This document shows positions 41,868 through 43,263 of a stretch of DNA of 43,263 nucleotides, in pieces. The DNA comes from an uncultured Lachnospiraceae bacterium. Lineage in GTDB: Bacteria > Bacillota > Clostridia > Lachnospirales > Lachnospiraceae. The stretch lies in the NCBI GenBank assembly GCA_910586005.1, contig CAJUHG010000017.1, positions 1 through 43,263 of the forward strand, read 5' to 3'. The position numbers and the translations under genes were made by a program. Under the pieces are notes generated by a model. It saw only the letters and a program-made list of their open reading frames with translations. It searched no databases and had not been told where the DNA came from. Position 1 is the first letter of the stretch. Each line of letters starts with the position of its first letter.

Positions 41868-42563
41868 TTACAAACTAAAATCAGATGTTTCCGTATCTAA
41901 AGTATTTAATAAAAGTTCTGCTGAAAAATAAGATTGTTGGATATGTTGCTGTTTATACTTATTTTCCATAAGTTTCTTTTCTAAAATTTTCTTTTGCAAA
42001 GCTTTCTTAGTTTGCAATTTCTCAAATTGTTCTTGTAGTTTCTTTCTCCGTTCTACTCGTCTTTCCCAAAAACTTTCCTCTGACTGTTTGCTATTGACTT
42101 TACTCTCTGCATGCCAACTTTCTCCATGATATTCTTCTTTTGTGGCTCCAAAATTATGTATTACATATCTGCCACCTGCAAGACTTCCCCAAGGATTTTG
42201 AAATCCAAAATCATATTTTAAGGTATCTAACACCCATTTTTCATATTCTGGGTCATTTTTCATTGCCTCAAAACCAGCATCTGATATTTGTACAATAAAA
42301 GAAGAATCCATCTGAGTTTCATTCACTGGAATATTGGATATTTCATTATAAATATATTGTTTGTATTCCTCTAAACTCATATCCTCACTTGAAATCGTGA
42401 TAGTCTCTATAACTTTGTCTAACCCAGCAGATTCTGCGCTTTTTTCTGCCATTTTCTCTGCAAAAGTATGAACTTCTTCTTGCTTATGATTCGCTGTATA
42501 ACTTTTTAAAAAATTATTGTAAGTTTTTGTCATATAATTTACATACATGGTATTGCTGCTCAT
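41868..42563 (-). CDS. Hypothetical protein
   Basis: 231 aa, not recognised. No signal peptide or membrane segment. The N-terminal 70 residues are helical and polar (NYMTKTYNNFLKSYTANHKQ), the middle has a compact-looking region with WVLDTLKYDFGFQNPWGSLA and YVIHNFGATKEEYHGESWHA, and residues 165-210 are a Lys/Glu-rich coiled coil. AAAGGAG lies seven bases before ATG. It follows the next gene by about 100 bases and shares its strand; both may belong to a flagellum- or surface-linked cluster beyond the window edge, but that is a guess. Confidence 0.7.
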   Translation of the reverse strand: MSSNTMYVNYMTKTYNNFLKSYTANHKQEEVHTFAEKMAEKSAESAGLDKVIETITISSEDMSLEEYKQYIYNEISNIPVNETQMDSSFIVQISDAGFEAMKNDPEYEKWVLDTLKYDFGFQNPWGSLAGGRYVIHNFGATKEEYHGESWHAESKVNSKQSEESFWERRVERRKKLQEQFEKLQTKKALQKKILEKKLMENKYKQQHIQQSYFSAELLLNTLDTETSDFSL

Positions 42564-42665
42564 AATTCTACTCCTTTCTATACAGCACTGTGATAGATAT
42601 TGTAATACGATTAATTTGTTAAAATCTCATATACAATTAGTAGGTTTTAAAGTTACTTACACTCA

Positions 42666-43256
42666 CTATCCCCAAAAATCATATTTATTGAAAAAAGCAG
42701 AATAAGCATTTCCCATTGCATTATATTGACTAGATACACTTCTGGCATTTGCAGCAGCATTATCTGCAATCCGCTCTGATAAGAAAGAAACTTTTTTAGA
42801 AAAGGTTCCAGATGCACCAAATAATGTTTCTAAACTATCTAAGTCGGATGCTTGTAGCGTATCTTTATCAATACTTATCACTCCATTTTTCGATATGGTA
42901 AGTCCTGCATTTTTCAATGCCTCACTATTGTTTGTTGCAGTCTCCTGAAGTGCCTGATGATAATAAACATCCAATGGGGAACCTGTAGATTGCAAAGATT
43001 TCATAGTATTATTGTAATGTTCTACTAATTTTTCCACATGTTCAAAAATTTCTTCTTTACTTCCACTTTCTTTTGCTTTTGCAAACATAGATTCGCTGCC
43101 TTCTGCCATAAATATATTTACACTTTGAGATAATTGCTCTGCCGTTTTTTCCAACTTGCTATAATTATTTTTATGAATTTGACTTTTATCATTATTCTTA
43201 CTTATAGCTTTTAAAAGACTGTTTTCTGAACTACTATCCCACCCCTGTAAAGACAT
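42666..43256 (-). CDS. Hypothetical protein, possibly incomplete at its N-terminus
   Basis: 196 aa as seen; the ATG at 43256 has no ribosome site in the seven bases left, and the frame stays open to the window edge, so the true start may be outside. Polar and helical (KLEKTAEQLSQSVNIFMAEG, EHVEKLVEHYNNTMKSLQST), ending SVSSQYNAMGNAYSAFFNKY. The low-Cys, Ser/Asn/Ala-rich helical make-up recalls flagellar or secreted filament-associated proteins, without a firm match. Confidence 0.65.
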   Translation of the reverse strand: MSLQGWDSSSENSLLKAISKNNDKSQIHKNNYSKLEKTAEQLSQSVNIFMAEGSESMFAKAKESGSKEEIFEHVEKLVEHYNNTMKSLQSTGSPLDVYYHQALQETATNNSEALKNAGLTISKNGVISIDKDTLQASDLDSLETLFGASGTFSKKVSFLSERIADNAAANARSVSSQYNAMGNAYSAFFNKYDFWG

Positions 43257-43263
43257 ATAACTC

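Overview
The window reads as chromosome of an AT-rich, anaerobic, low-G+C Firmicute, most likely a gut-type Lachnospiraceae (Clostridia). This rests on the [FeFe]-hydrogenase maturases HydE and HydG, a DUF362 ferredoxin protein, GHKL/LytTR signalling, BspA-like leucine-rich and BIG2 surface proteins, and a c-subunit with a sodium-binding signature. I recognise no rRNA, tRNA, CRISPR array or prophage. Nearly all genes lie on the minus strand; the exceptions are a small XRE regulator, a D-lactate dehydrogenase, an antitoxin relic and a decayed surface-protein gene.

Layout. 0.3-4.2 kb: a small secreted protein (-), an XRE regulator (+), D-lactate dehydrogenase (+), a coiled-coil protein (-). 4.3-5.6 kb: IS200-type transposase, a broken Phd/YefM antitoxin and a hairpin resembling an IS605-type end. 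5.6-8.3 kb: hydE-hydG behind a ~190-nt leader with an intrinsic terminator just before the hydE ribosome binding site. 8.4-14.6 kb: membrane-anchored 5'-nucleotidase, DUF362 ferredoxin protein, a 988-aa repeat-bearing surface protein. 15.1-20.1 kb: amidohydrolase, bioD, bioB, an acyltransferase, and bioY with a BirA-type operator. 20.2-23.0 kb: LytTR regulator and AgrC-like kinase, followed by a promoter with direct repeats and an 18-codon ORF. 23.4-31.3 kb: complete ATP synthase operon atpZ-I-B-E-F-H-A-G-D-C. 31.6-35.5 kb: sua5, a phosphatase, upp, dCMP deaminase, and a cwlD-type amidase upstream. 35.6-38.3 kb: pseudogene of a surface protein, carrying a perfect 26-bp inverted duplication. 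38.5-41.6 kb: ABC transporter, LytTR regulator and DUF3021 protein behind a direct-repeat site. 41.9-43.3 kb: two unrecognised proteins.

How it works together. The set suggests a fermenter that makes D-lactate and H2, keeps a probably Na+-coupled F-type ATP synthase, imports biotin through BioY (or finishes it with BioB/BioD), salvages uracil, and regulates genes with two LytTR circuits. The intergenic DNA holds several families of short dispersed repeats (shared by the gaps near 0.2, 1.2, 3.0, 19.3, 20.3, 28.9, 29.3, 31.5 and 38.95 kb) that the gene list does not explain.

All calls come from reading the sequence by eye. No database search or folding program was run, so family names rest on motifs and general family knowledge.
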